Below, one piece after another: positions 13,832 through 21,816 of a stretch of 21,879 nucleotides of DNA. The stretch is from UMGS1279 sp045630265 (GTDB taxonomy: Bacteria > Bacillota > Clostridia > Oscillospirales > Acutalibacteraceae), in contig JAZQSV010000010.1 of the NCBI GenBank assembly GCA_045630265.1, positions 1-21,879 on the forward strand, in the 5' to 3' direction. Numbering within the stretch: position 1 is the stretch's first letter; every line of letters starts with the position of its first letter. The notes beneath the pieces were generated by a model. It was not told the DNA's origin. It saw only the letters and a list, made by a program, of their open reading frames with translations, and did no database searches. The translations under genes and the position numbers were made by a program.

Positions 13832-14536
13832 ATGTTTTTATCCTTTATTTACGGCATAATTTCGGGACTTTTTTATATAGCCCTACATCCAACGAATACA
13901 GGAGCGTTTCCAAGGCCGCTTTCACCAAAGGAGGAAGCTGAGCTAATAAATAAAATGGAGGTGGGGGATAAAGTCGCAAGGGATAAGTTGATTGAACATA
14001 ATTTAAGGTTGGTAGCCCACGTTGTAAAAAAATATTCAAATGAAAAAACCGATCAGGATGACCTTATTTCGGTAGGAACTATTGGACTTATTAAGGGCAT
14101 TTCAACATATAATTCAAAAAAGGGAATAAAGCTTGTTACTTATGCGGCCAGGTGTATAGAAAACGAAATTTTAATGCATTTCAGAAGTCTTAAAAAATCG
14201 GCGCAGGATATATCAATAAACGAGCCGATAGAAACCGATAAGGATGGTAACGATTTAAGTCTTTTAGACGTTATTGCCGACGATTTTAATTTGCATGAAG
14301 AAATCGATTTAAAGATTAAGACTGAACACCTTAAAAAATATATGGATGAGGTATTAGATAGCAGAGAAAAGCTGATTATTGGTCTTAGGTTCGGGTTTAT
14401 AGGAGGCAGGGAGAACACGCAAAGGGAGGTCGCAAAAAAGCTTTCAATCTCTCGCTCCTACGTTTCGCGGCTTGAGAAAAAGGCCCTTATGAAGCTTTAT
14501 AATCGTTTTGAGGGTAAAAAACATTTTGAGGAGTGA
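13832..14536 (+). CDS. sigK: Sporulation sigma factor SigK with pro-sequence
   Basis: 234 residues; GGAGG lies 8 nt before the ATG. The mother-cell late sporulation sigma factor, which drives coat and late spore genes. Region 2 reads LIEHNLRLVAHVVKKY then DLISVGTIGLIKGI and TYAARCIENEILMHFRSLKK; region 4 ends with SISRSYVSRLEKKALMKL. These segments are nearly those of Bacillus SigK. A hydrophobic N-terminal pro-sequence of about 24 residues precedes the conserved GAFPRPLS, as in Bacillus pro-SigK, so proteolytic activation by a SpoIVFB-type protease is expected. The reading frame is uninterrupted: no skin element or recombinase. It is followed 4 nt later by yabP. No good sigma-A promoter is visible upstream; a weak sigma-E-like pair (GGCAATT, 14 bp, CATAATAT, about 13770-13798) is possible but not convincing. 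Confidence 0.95.
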   Translation: MFLSFIYGIISGLFYIALHPTNTGAFPRPLSPKEEAELINKMEVGDKVARDKLIEHNLRLVAHVVKKYSNEKTDQDDLISVGTIGLIKGISTYNSKKGIKLVTYAARCIENEILMHFRSLKKSAQDISINEPIETDKDGNDLSLLDVIADDFNLHEEIDLKIKTEHLKKYMDEVLDSREKLIIGLRFGFIGGRENTQREVAKKLSISRSYVSRLEKKALMKLYNRFEGKKHFEE

Positions 14537-14540
14537 TTTT

Positions 14541-14822
14541 ATGGCAGAATTCACCAATTCGCTTGGGCAACACAATATAATAATGGAGGGGAGAAAAAAG
14601 CTTATTATTTCTGCGGTGAGTGAGGTGGAAAGTTTTGAGGAGGATAACGCCGAGCTTAAAACTACTGCGGGAAATATGACCATTCGCGGCGATGAACTGA
14701 AAATGGATAACTATAATAGCAGTACGGGCGATTTACAGATAAGCGGCAATATTTACGCTATTGTTTATACCAATGACGAACCCACCGAAAAGGCTGGCTT
14801 CATCAAAAGAATATTTAAGTAG
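14541..14822 (+). CDS. yabP: Sporulation protein YabP
   Basis: 93 residues from the ATG at 14541, 7 nt after GGAG; an in-frame GTG/ATG extension back into sigK is rejected because homologues begin here. The family core is HNIIMEGRKKLIISAVSEVESF, then NMTIRGDELKMDNYNSSTGDLQISGNI, that is, a short beta-rich protein. YabP is needed with YabQ for cortex/spore envelope formation in the sporulation programme. The cluster sigK-yabP-yabQ-divIC-yabR parallels Bacillus yabO-yabP-yabQ-divIC-yabR, with sigK in place of yabO. The stop is 2 bp before the yabQ ATG, which suggests translational coupling. Confidence 0.92.
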   Translation: MAEFTNSLGQHNIIMEGRKKLIISAVSEVESFEEDNAELKTTAGNMTIRGDELKMDNYNSSTGDLQISGNIYAIVYTNDEPTEKAGFIKRIFK

Positions 14823-14824
14823 AT

Positions 14825-15265
14825 ATGTGGGAAATCAACAATTTTTTTCAGTGGATAACATTTGGCAGAGCTATAATTTTTGGAATGATACTTTGCCTTT
14901 TTTATGATATACTTCGGTTTTTTAGGGGGATTTTCGGCGGCAAGGTGCTTTACACCTTTTTTACCGATTTGTTCTTTTGGATAGCGGCGGCTTTCTTAAC
15001 CTTTTGCTTTTATCTTTCTAGCACCAACGGGCAAACAAGGCTTTATGTTTTGTTTGGAATTTTCATAGGCGCAACAACCTTTAAATTAACCCTTTCACGT
15101 CTTATTACTGTTGTTATAAAGCCGGTCAGAAGATGTGTCTTAAGGGTAGGTAGTAAGTATAACAGATTAAAACTTAAAGCGAAAAAGTTTTCTTTTAAAA
15201 GTTTATTAAGAAATCGGGTGGATAAAATAGTTCTTTTTTTTGATAAAAAAAGAAAAATATCTTGA
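14825..15265 (+). CDS. yabQ: Spore cortex biosynthesis protein YabQ
   Basis: 146 residues. Three or four hydrophobic segments at the N-terminal side (about residues 10-35, 44-65 and 72-95) place it in the membrane, and the C-terminal third is very basic (Lys/Arg-rich, residues about 100-146). The hydrophobic profile, FYDILRFFRGIFGGK and the linkage to yabP and divIC identify YabQ. In Bacillus YabQ lies in the outer forespore membrane and is needed for cortex synthesis. It starts 2 nt after the yabP stop and has no clear Shine-Dalgarno of its own, so it is probably translated by coupling. The transcript end is not visible; the promoter of divIC follows. Confidence 0.88.
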   Translation: MWEINNFFQWITFGRAIIFGMILCLFYDILRFFRGIFGGKVLYTFFTDLFFWIAAAFLTFCFYLSSTNGQTRLYVLFGIFIGATTFKLTLSRLITVVIKPVRRCVLRVGSKYNRLKLKAKKFSFKSLLRNRVDKIVLFFDKKRKIS

Positions 15266-15272
15266 AAAATAC

Positions 15273-15301
15273 TTGCAATAGAGCCTTTTAGTGTGTATAA
15301 T
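15273..15301 (+). promoter_or_regulatory. Sigma-A promoter of divIC-yabR
   Basis: TTGCAA (15273-15278), 17 bp, perfect TATAAT (15296-15301), about 24 bp before the first divIC ATG. It gives the vegetative cell-division gene its own promoter, separate from the sporulation genes upstream. Confidence 0.75.
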
Positions 15302-15324
15302 ATAGACATATTTTAAGTGATTGG

Positions 15325-15618
15325 ATGATGTGGATGGCAAATACTGCCCGCACTGGAAAGAGCATTATTTTACGGCTTGTATTGCTCATATTTGCGGTTT
15401 ATTCAATAATTTCCTTGTTTAGACTGCAGCTACAGCTTATTGAACTTAAAAGTGAGCTTAAAGAAGGTACCGCATATTTAGAAGAGGTAAACTACAAGAT
15501 TAAAGAGAGTATGAGTTTGCTCCAAAACGGTACTGAGGCGGAACTTATTGAAAAGGCGGCCAGAGAGCGTCTTAATTTAGTTTTCCCCGATGAGCAAATT
15601 TTTGAGGATATAAATTAG
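15325..15618 (+). CDS. divIC: Septum formation initiator DivIC/FtsB
   Basis: 97 residues. A basic cytoplasmic N-terminus, one transmembrane helix (about residues 15-34), then an extracellular coiled coil (QLQLIELKSELKEGTAYLEEVNYKIKES) and a conserved end EKAARERLNLVFPDEQIF typical of DivIC/FtsB. It assembles with FtsL and DivIB in the divisome and is needed for septal wall synthesis. The start is ambiguous: ATG at 15325, 15328 and 15334 are in frame, none with a good Shine-Dalgarno; 15325 is given as the longest. It follows yabQ as in Bacillus. Confidence 0.88.
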   Translation: MMWMANTARTGKSIILRLVLLIFAVYSIISLFRLQLQLIELKSELKEGTAYLEEVNYKIKESMSLLQNGTEAELIEKAARERLNLVFPDEQIFEDIN

Positions 15619-15671
15619 TTTTTAAAGGTTAAATTTTTTAGCACAAGTTTTTGGGAGGACATTTTCTTAGT

Positions 15672-16118
15672 ATGCAGCCTAAAGTTGGAGAAATTATTGA
15701 AGGAAAAATCACAGGTATTACAAAGTTTGGCGTTTTTGTTGATATGGGTGAAAACCGTACAGGAATGGTACATATTTCTGAGGTTGCGCGTACCTACGTT
15801 AGCGAAATTTCCGATTTTGTTAAGGTGGGCGACACAGTTAAGGCCAAGGTTTTAACTGTCAGTGAGGACGGTAAGATAAGTCTTAGTATGAAGCGCGCTC
15901 AGGAGGATACTGAGGTTAGACAAAAACCGAAAAGGGAAAAAAGCTTTACACCTCCAAAGCCTGACAATTCCTTTGTCTGGACTGCCTCCTCTAACGAGGG
16001 TTCTTCTTTTGAAGATATGCTTAAGAAATTCCAACAAACCAGCGAAGAAAAGTTTTCTGAGCTTAAAAGAAAGAATATGGATGTTCGCCGTCCTAAGCGT
16101 GGCGCGGCTTCTAAATAA
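15672..16118 (+). CDS. yabR: S1-domain RNA-binding protein, YabR-like
   Basis: 148 residues from the ATG at 15672, 13 nt after GGAGG; a TTG at 15651 precedes the ribosome binding site. An S1 domain occupies residues 1-75 (GEIIEGKITGITKFGVFVDM, then GMVHISEVA and VGDTVKAKVLTV). A basic, low-complexity linker follows, and the C-terminal FEDMLKKFQQTSEEK is a hallmark of the YabR/GSP13 group. It binds RNA through S1 and is probably ribosome- or mRNA-associated; the exact role is unsettled. Its place right after divIC matches Bacillus divIC-yabR. Confidence 0.88.
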   Translation: MQPKVGEIIEGKITGITKFGVFVDMGENRTGMVHISEVARTYVSEISDFVKVGDTVKAKVLTVSEDGKISLSMKRAQEDTEVRQKPKREKSFTPPKPDNSFVWTASSNEGSSFEDMLKKFQQTSEEKFSELKRKNMDVRRPKRGAASK

Positions 16119-16158
16119 ACTTGGATTTGCGTTTGAAAAACATGTTCAGATATCCTAT

Positions 16159-16185
16159 GGCAGGCATTTTTTATATTTGCCTGCC
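16159..16185 (+). terminator. Possible terminator after yabR
   Basis: GGCAGGCA and TGCCTGCC form an 8-bp perfect stem around an 11-base T-rich loop, followed by TTTAACTTATTTTT. The U-run is broken, so termination may be partial, and the downstream methyltransferase gene has no clear promoter of its own. Confidence 0.45.
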
Positions 16186-16221
16186 TTTAACTTATTTTTG
16201 GAATCATAAAGGTATTAAGTT

Positions 16222-17355
16222 ATGAAGAATTTTAAAATGGTTGCCCCTACAATATTTGGCGTTGAGGGCATTTTAGCAGACGAACTAAAGCGACTCGGAG
16301 CTGAAAATATAGTCAGTGAAAATGGACGAGTTTTCTTCGAGGGAGATATTAATATGGTTGCCAAAGCAAACGTTTGGCTTAGAACAGCAGAACGTGTTTT
16401 GCTTGTTGTTGGGCGCTTTACGGCAACCACTTTTGATGAGCTTTTCAGAAATGTAGAAGAAATGGAATGGGAAAATTATATCGGCGCTTTGGATAGCTTT
16501 CCCGTAACGGGGTATAGCATTTCCTCCGACCTTCACAGCGTGCCTGACTGCCAGGCAATTATAAAAAAAGCTGTAGTTAAGCGCCTTTCCAAGGTGTATA
16601 ACATTCCCTGGTTTGATGAGACGGGCCCCGTTCATAAAATTAGGTTTTCGATACAAAAAAATGACGCAACCGTTTGTATTGACACATCAGGCGAGGGACT
16701 CCATAAAAGGGGCTACAGAGCCCATTCTTTGGAGGCACCCATTAAAGAAACCTTGGCAGCTGCAATGTGCTATACCGCAAGAATTTATCCCGATACAAAG
16801 CTTTACGACCCATTTTGCGGCTCGGGTACAATACTTATTGAGGCGGCCTTAATGGCCAAAAATATTGCCCCCGGTCTTAAAAGGTTCTTTGCAGCAGAAA
16901 GGTTTTCTAAGGAGTTTGAGGCGGCTTTTTCCACCATCAGACGAGATGCTTTAGAAAAAATAGAAAAAAACGTTGAGTTTAGGGCATTTGGAAGCGATAT
17001 TGACGACGACGCAATTGCACTTACCCTAGAAAACGCTAAAAAAGCGGGCGTTTTGGATATTGTAACCGCTAAAAAATGTGATATTTTGGATTTTAAACTA
17101 CCTGATGAAAGAATGCTGCTGATTACAAACCCGCCCTACGGTGAGCGTCTTTTAGACATTAAAAACGCTGAGAAGCTATACAAAATTATGGGTGAGAAAA
17201 TGCCCAAAGAACAGGGCAAAAAGTACTTTATTATTAGCCCTAATGATGATTTTGAAAGCTTTTTTGGAAGAGTTGCGGACAAGCGCAGAAAGCTTTATAA
17301 CGGTATGATAAAATGTCAGCTTTATATGTATTTTAAAAACGATTTTAGGAAGTGA
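16222..17355 (+). CDS. ypsC: THUMP-domain RNA methyltransferase (YpsC/RlmL-N type)
   Basis: 377 residues. An N-terminal ferredoxin-like/THUMP region (residues about 1-165, ending in VCIDTSGEGLHKRGYR) precedes a class I SAM-dependent methyltransferase domain with motif I DPFCGSGTILIEAA at 196-209, an acidic SDIDDDAIAL around 253-262, and the catalytic NPPYGERL at 303-310. The family modifies the exocyclic N2 of a guanine in 23S rRNA; NPPY is the base-binding motif of N-methyltransferases. The target nucleotide cannot be read from sequence. It is about half the size of Escherichia coli RlmKL and lacks the RlmK half. AAAGG before the ATG. The next gene starts 4 nt after its stop. Confidence 0.88.
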   Translation: MKNFKMVAPTIFGVEGILADELKRLGAENIVSENGRVFFEGDINMVAKANVWLRTAERVLLVVGRFTATTFDELFRNVEEMEWENYIGALDSFPVTGYSISSDLHSVPDCQAIIKKAVVKRLSKVYNIPWFDETGPVHKIRFSIQKNDATVCIDTSGEGLHKRGYRAHSLEAPIKETLAAAMCYTARIYPDTKLYDPFCGSGTILIEAALMAKNIAPGLKRFFAAERFSKEFEAAFSTIRRDALEKIEKNVEFRAFGSDIDDDAIALTLENAKKAGVLDIVTAKKCDILDFKLPDERMLLITNPPYGERLLDIKNAEKLYKIMGEKMPKEQGKKYFIISPNDDFESFFGRVADKRRKLYNGMIKCQLYMYFKNDFRK

Positions 17356-17359
17356 TAAA

Positions 17360-18307
17360 ATGAAATTTGCATTTGTCATAAATCCTATTGCAGGAAAGAG
17401 AACTAAGCAAGAGGTCTTTGCAAAGGGTGTAGAAGAGTATTTTGCCAAAAACGGTGGAGAGTACGAAATATTTTATACGAAGAAGCAGGGCGATGCTTTG
17501 GAATATGCCAAAAAAATAGCCGAAAGCGGCGAAGATGTTAAAATTTATGCTTGCGGCGGCGAAGGCACTGCTTTTGAGGTTTTAAATGGTATCGTAGGGT
17601 ATAATAATGTATCTCTTGGTGTTGTGCCCTGCGGATCCGCTAATGATTTTATTACATATTTTTCGGATAAAGAGCTTTTTTTAGACGTTCCATCCCAAAT
17701 TTGCGGTGAGGAATTTCCTATTGATATTATTAAGGTGGGGGACTATTACGCTCTTAATTCCTGCTCCATTGGTATGGACGCTATGGTTGGGGCAAATATG
17801 TCAAAGTTTAAAAATTGGCCTCTTGTATCGGGGAAAATGGCCTATATTTTGTCGGTGGTTTATACACTTTTCAGTAAACTTGGTGTTAATTTGAAGGTTA
17901 CTCTTGATGGCGGCAAAAAGGTTATAGAGAAAAAATCGCTCTTTGCAGTTATTGCTAATGCACCCTTTTACGGTGGTGGGTTTTATCCAACACCGGCGGC
18001 AAAGCCATTTGATGGTGCACTTGACTTTTCGGTTGTATCGGTTGTATCAAGACCCAAAATACTTACCCTACTTAAAAAATATAGAGAAGGCACACATATA
18101 AATCTACCTATTTGTGAGCTTGGTAATTGTGAAACCGCAATTATTAAGGCCGATAAAAAGGTGCCGCTTAATATGGATGGCGAAATTATTTTTACCGATA
18201 AAGTAGAATTTGAAATTGTTAAAAAGGCAATAAAGCTTATTTTACCAAAGAGTATTTGTCCCGCTTGGGGCGAGAAAATAAACAAAACTCAAGAGGTTAA
18301 GGTGTAA
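17360..18307 (+). CDS. Lipid kinase of the diacylglycerol kinase catalytic (DAGK) family
   Basis: 315 residues. The N-terminal nucleotide-binding part has NPIAGKR at residues 8-14 and the diphosphate loop GGEGT at 66-70, then VPCGSANDF around 97-105. The C-terminal beta-sandwich has APFYGGGFYPTPAAKPFDGALDF and ends with NMDGE. This is the DgkB/YegS/BmrU family, which phosphorylates diacylglycerol or related lipids at the membrane. The usual GGDGT-x-N-E is changed to GGEGT-A-F-E: the Asp is replaced by Glu68 and the Asn by Phe72, so either activity or specificity may differ. Its ATG lies 4 nt after the methyltransferase stop with AGGAAGTGA overlapping it, so the two are cotranslated. A bidirectional terminator follows. 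Confidence 0.85.
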   Translation: MKFAFVINPIAGKRTKQEVFAKGVEEYFAKNGGEYEIFYTKKQGDALEYAKKIAESGEDVKIYACGGEGTAFEVLNGIVGYNNVSLGVVPCGSANDFITYFSDKELFLDVPSQICGEEFPIDIIKVGDYYALNSCSIGMDAMVGANMSKFKNWPLVSGKMAYILSVVYTLFSKLGVNLKVTLDGGKKVIEKKSLFAVIANAPFYGGGFYPTPAAKPFDGALDFSVVSVVSRPKILTLLKKYREGTHINLPICELGNCETAIIKADKKVPLNMDGEIIFTDKVEFEIVKKAIKLILPKSICPAWGEKINKTQEVKV

Positions 18308-18316
18308 AGCAAATCA

Positions 18317-18352
18317 AAAAGGTGTTGCGAGTGAGTCTGCGCAACACCTTTT
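18317..18352. terminator. Bidirectional terminator between the lipid kinase and lctD genes
   Basis: AAAAGGTGTTGCG and CGCAACACCTTTT form a 13-bp stem around a 10-base loop. T-rich flanks exist on both strands, so it can end both convergent transcripts. Confidence 0.85.
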
Positions 18353-18370
18353 ATTTTTACTAATTTTTAA

Positions 18371-19765
18371 TTAGAAGCAAACCTTGTCTGGGTTAAGAAT
18401 ATTTTTCTCATCAAATACCTTTTTAATACCCTGCATAAGTGTAATATGTTCTTCACCGTATTGTTCCTTCAAAAAGCCCTTTTTGGCATAGCCAATTCCG
18501 TGTTCGCCCGAAACAAGACCGCCGATTTCCTCTGCCTTTTTGTACATTTTATCGAAGCAGCGGGAAAGCTTTTCTCTCCACTGTTCTTCCGGTAGTCCGT
18601 CGCGACATACGTAGATGTGCAGGTTACCGTCGCCCGCGTGACCGAAGCTTGGAATTCGCATATCTTCTTCTTTTGCAATTTGGTGGGTGTAAACAATAAA
18701 TTCATCAATTTTGTTTACGGGAACGACAACATCGCATTCGTCCATTTCGTCTGTAGAGGATTTAATTGCCTCCAAAAAAGCGCCTCTAGACGACCAAACC
18801 GATTTCTTTCTTTCTTCGGTATCTACAATATAAACGTCGGTAGCGCCTATTTTAAGGCAAAGGTCGGCAACGGTGTCAATATTTTTGTTAACCTGTTCTT
18901 CGGTATTACCATCAAAGGTAAGAAGAATATATGCATCATTTTTAGTGTCGGGGAACTTTTTGCCTAAGTAGTTTTCTGAAAAAAGAATGGTATCCCTCGA
19001 CATATATTCAATAGCGGTAGGGTTGGTTTTAGAACGGAAAATTTGCGGAACCGCCTCAATGGCAGATTTCATATCAGGAAAGGGCACAAGTAAACTAAGT
19101 GAAACCTTTGGTAGGGGAACAAGCTTTAGTACCGCTTCGCAAATAATACAAAGGGTACCCTCCGAGCCAATTACAAGGTCCTTTAAACTATAGCCCGAAC
19201 TGTTTTTGGCAACAGTAGCGCCAAGTGTCATAATATTGCCGTTTGGCAGTACAACTGTAAGGGAGCGAACGTAGTCCCTTGTAACACCGTATTTTACCGC
19301 CCTCATGCCACCTGCGTTGGTGGAAATGTTGCCGCCAATGGTTGCAGATTTCTCGCCGGGGTCAGGGGGATACAAAAGGTCGTTTTCCTCGGCGAAGGCG
19401 GCTAGCTCCATAAGCAGAACGCCAGGCTGAACAGTAACGGTTAAATTCTCTTCATCAAGGGCTAAAATTTTGTTCATAGCAGTAGTTTCAAGCAAAATGC
19501 CGCCCCTTGTTGCAACGGCGGCACCAACAAGTCCTGTACCACTACCCCTAACTGTTACGGGAATTTCATTTGCGTAAGCATATTTCATAATTTCGGAGAT
19601 TTCCTCGGTTGAATGTACCTTCACCAAAACCTCAGGCATTTTGTTTATGTCACCAAGCTCATCGTGGCCGTAATCTGGACTGATTTCTTCGCCCACCAGG
19701 AGGTTATTGTCGCCAACAATTTGTTTTAGCGCCAAAATGTCGTTAGAATCAATTTGTTTGTACAT
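18371..19765 (-). CDS. lctD: FAD-dependent 2-hydroxyacid (lactate/glycolate) dehydrogenase, LctD/GlcD type
   Basis: 464 residues. The PCMH-type FAD domain (residues about 40-220) has TVRGSGTGLVGAAV at 71-84 and DPGEKSATIGGNISTNAGG after 130. The C-terminal catalytic domain has the H-x6-H metal motif HAGDGNLH and SGEHGIG near the end. Members oxidise D-2-hydroxyacids such as D-lactate or glycolate. Gene order etfB-etfA-lctD and the ferredoxin-extended EtfA match the electron-bifurcating lactate dehydrogenase LctBCD of Acetobacterium woodii, which oxidises lactate with NAD+ while oxidising reduced ferredoxin. The true substrate (lactate, glycolate, other) is inferred from context. The ATG overlaps the etfA stop by 1 base (TAATG), with AAAGGAGGT upstream inside etfA. 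A terminator follows. Confidence 0.88.
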   Translation of the reverse strand: MYKQIDSNDILALKQIVGDNNLLVGEEISPDYGHDELGDINKMPEVLVKVHSTEEISEIMKYAYANEIPVTVRGSGTGLVGAAVATRGGILLETTAMNKILALDEENLTVTVQPGVLLMELAAFAEENDLLYPPDPGEKSATIGGNISTNAGGMRAVKYGVTRDYVRSLTVVLPNGNIMTLGATVAKNSSGYSLKDLVIGSEGTLCIICEAVLKLVPLPKVSLSLLVPFPDMKSAIEAVPQIFRSKTNPTAIEYMSRDTILFSENYLGKKFPDTKNDAYILLTFDGNTEEQVNKNIDTVADLCLKIGATDVYIVDTEERKKSVWSSRGAFLEAIKSSTDEMDECDVVVPVNKIDEFIVYTHQIAKEEDMRIPSFGHAGDGNLHIYVCRDGLPEEQWREKLSRCFDKMYKKAEEIGGLVSGEHGIGYAKKGFLKEQYGEEHITLMQGIKKVFDEKNILNPDKVCF

Positions 19766-20952
19766 TATTTTACCTCCTTTATTTTACTTATAAGTGCGGG
19801 TAAAATTTCATTTACGTCACCAACAATGCCAAAGTGGGCAACGTCAAAAATCTGGGCATTAGGGTCACTGTTTATAGCTACTATACAGTCGGATGCTTTC
19901 ATACCGGCAGCAAACTGCACCGAGCCTGAAATACCAAGGCAAACAATAAATTTCGGCTTTACCGTTCTTCCAGAGAGACCAATTTGGTGTTTTGCATCAA
20001 ATGTATTGGCCTCAACCAATGGCCTTGTACAAGCAAGATTGCCGCCAAGCAGTTCTGCAAGCTCTGCCGCCAGAGTGCGTGTGGTTTCGCTTGCGGCACC
20101 TCGACCAATTGCTACAATAACGTCAGATTCCGAAATATCGGTTTCACGCGGTTTGGTGGTGGTTGATAGTATCTGGACGGCCGATTTTAGCATATCATCG
20201 GTTACCGACATATTAATAATCTCGCCCGTAGGTTCATCACTTTTCTTTGGCTCGTCAAATATTTTATAACGAACTGTACAAAATTGGGGACGGGTATTGG
20301 GGGAAATAATTTGAGCCATAATATTTCCACCGAAGGCAGGACGGATTTGCACCAAATCGGTGTTATCCTTCATTTCAAGTATTGTGCAGTCGGCGGTAAG
20401 ACCCGCTTTGCATCTGGCCGCAATTCTGGGAGCTAACTGTCTACCTAAATTTGTAGCGCCAAGCATAACGGAGGAGGGTTTTACTTTTTCTATAAAGTCA
20501 AAAAAAGCTGCAGTATAGGGCTCAATTTTAAAGTCCTCAAAGGCTTTATCTTCATAAACAAAGATTTTATCAAAACCATAATATCTTAGGGTTTCAGTTT
20601 TTTCTTTAAGATTGTTACCAATAATAAGTGCATATACGGGGTGGTTAATTTTGCTTGCAAGCTCTTTCGCTTTTGCGGCAAGTTCAAAGGTAACCCTATG
20701 TATTCCGTCAGCACCATGGTCAACGTACACCAAAACACCGTTCCAAAGAGTTTTGTCAACTGTTTTTTCCTCTTCTTCAACTATTTCGGCAAGCCCACCG
20801 CCCTTTAAAACGCAGAGCTTACACATTTTACAAGAGGAAGAAACGTCCATTTTTCCGTCAACATAGGAAAGGGCACCAAAGGGACAAATGGCAATTAAAT
20901 TTTTAGAATTTTGATCGTTAATAAGTTCATTTTTAAAAACGAGTTTACTCAT
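19765..20952 (-). CDS. lctC: EtfA-like electron transfer flavoprotein alpha subunit with N-terminal [4Fe-4S] extension (LctC-like)
   Basis: 395 residues, longer than a plain EtfA (about 320). The extra N-terminal domain carries four cysteines: Cys23 (ICPFGAL), Cys41, Cys44 and Cys47 (C-K-M-C-K-L-C), enough for one [4Fe-4S] cluster. The EtfA body follows, with the C-terminal FAD-binding GLSGRTVKPK, GISGSVQFAAGM, NSDPNAQIFDVA and GIVGD. This extension is a known feature of LctC. In the A. woodii enzyme, EtfAB-LctD uses lactate and ferredoxin as reductants with NAD+ as acceptor. The start ATG has GGAGGG 5 nt upstream; it begins 10 nt after etfB and overlaps the lctD start. Caffeyl-CoA reductase CarE has two clusters, so the single cluster favours the Lct type. 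Confidence 0.88.
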   Translation of the reverse strand: MSKLVFKNELINDQNSKNLIAICPFGALSYVDGKMDVSSSCKMCKLCVLKGGGLAEIVEEEEKTVDKTLWNGVLVYVDHGADGIHRVTFELAAKAKELASKINHPVYALIIGNNLKEKTETLRYYGFDKIFVYEDKAFEDFKIEPYTAAFFDFIEKVKPSSVMLGATNLGRQLAPRIAARCKAGLTADCTILEMKDNTDLVQIRPAFGGNIMAQIISPNTRPQFCTVRYKIFDEPKKSDEPTGEIINMSVTDDMLKSAVQILSTTTKPRETDISESDVIVAIGRGAASETTRTLAAELAELLGGNLACTRPLVEANTFDAKHQIGLSGRTVKPKFIVCLGISGSVQFAAGMKASDCIVAINSDPNAQIFDVAHFGIVGDVNEILPALISKIKEVK

Positions 20953-20962
20953 TTTGTCCCTC

Positions 20963-21751
20963 CTATATCATTTTTTTGTTTAAAATTAAATTAAAAATCG
21001 CATCAGTTTTTTCCTCATTCGTGCCCTCAAACATTTGCTTTTCAGTATTTTTTTCGGGCGGAAAAATCCTTTCTACTTGTGTTGCCGAACCGCCTAGTCC
21101 ATAGTTTTTTTCATTTTTATCCTCAAAATCGTTGAAGGATAAAAATTTAATCATATCATTGGTTATGGTTTTTCTAATTTTGTAGGAAGGTAGGCGGGGA
21201 GTATTTATGTCATCCTCCATTGAGATAAGGCAGGGGAGCTTAACCTTCATTTTAACCACCTTGTTATCAAGAGAAGCGGTCAAATGAATTTCCGTTTCGG
21301 TTAAATTTTCAACCGATAAAACGTTAGAAATGTTGGGTATACCAAGACATTCTGAAAGCTCGGCACCAACCTGCGCAGTATCACCGTCGGTGGTTTGCTT
21401 ACCACAAATTAAAAGGTCAAAATCACCTATTTTTTTAATACCTTGAGATAGGGTGTAGGAGGTTGCCAAAACATCGGCCCCCGCAAACTTTCTATCACTT
21501 AAAACGGTACCGCATTTAGCACCCATACAAATGGTTTCTTCAATAACCGTTTTTGCAGATGGTGGACCCATAGTAATGCTTTGAACCTCGCCGCCAAAAC
21601 GCTCTGAAAGGGAGATGGCCGTTTCAATGGCGTAAAGGTCGTAAGGGTTCATTTTGCTCATAGCACCGTTTCTTTTTAAAACGCCGGTTACGGGGTCAAC
21701 CTCAACGTTATTTGAACCCGGAACCTGCTTAACACATACTAAAATATTCAT
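20963..21751 (-). CDS. lctB: EtfB-like electron transfer flavoprotein beta subunit (LctB-like)
   Basis: 262 residues, the usual EtfB length. It begins with MNILVCVKQVPG, has NPYDLYAIETAISL around residues 36-49, ICGKQTTDGDTAQVGAELSE (about 115-134), and RLPSYKIRK. EtfB holds the flavin or AMP site; in bifurcating relatives it binds NAD+ and a second FAD. AGGAG lies 7 nt before the ATG. It is the first gene of a three-gene operon with etfA and lctD, at the 10-bp and 1-base-overlap spacings typical of one transcript. A strong promoter and a candidate Rex site lie upstream. Confidence 0.9.
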   Translation of the reverse strand: MNILVCVKQVPGSNNVEVDPVTGVLKRNGAMSKMNPYDLYAIETAISLSERFGGEVQSITMGPPSAKTVIEETICMGAKCGTVLSDRKFAGADVLATSYTLSQGIKKIGDFDLLICGKQTTDGDTAQVGAELSECLGIPNISNVLSVENLTETEIHLTASLDNKVVKMKVKLPCLISMEDDINTPRLPSYKIRKTITNDMIKFLSFNDFEDKNEKNYGLGGSATQVERIFPPEKNTEKQMFEGTNEEKTDAIFNLILNKKMI

Positions 21752-21783
21752 TGCCTAACTCCTATAGAAATATTATATAAAAA

Positions 21784-21813
21784 TAATATCATATTAGCTA
21801 ATATATTGTCAAT
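21784..21813 (-). promoter_or_regulatory. Sigma-A promoter of lctBCD-like operon
   Basis: On the minus strand TTGACA (21808-21813), 18-bp spacer, TATTAT (21784-21789). The start near 21777 leaves about 25 nt before the lctB ATG, with AGGAG. The spacer contains the 14-bp perfect palindrome ATATTAGCTAATAT (21792-21805), a possible operator. Confidence 0.75.
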
Positions 21814-21816
21814 TAT

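Noticed and set aside
13832..14536. Skin-type excisable element in sigK
   Set aside because: The sigma factor gene is continuous from pro-sequence to region 4 with no interruption or recombinase.
14508..14540. N-terminal extension of yabP into the end of sigK
   Set aside because: Overlaps sigK codons in another frame and lacks a ribosome binding site, whereas the ATG at 14541 has GAGGAG.
19754..20269. 171-codon plus-strand reading frame
   Set aside because: Antisense to the conserved FAD-binding part of the etfA-like gene.
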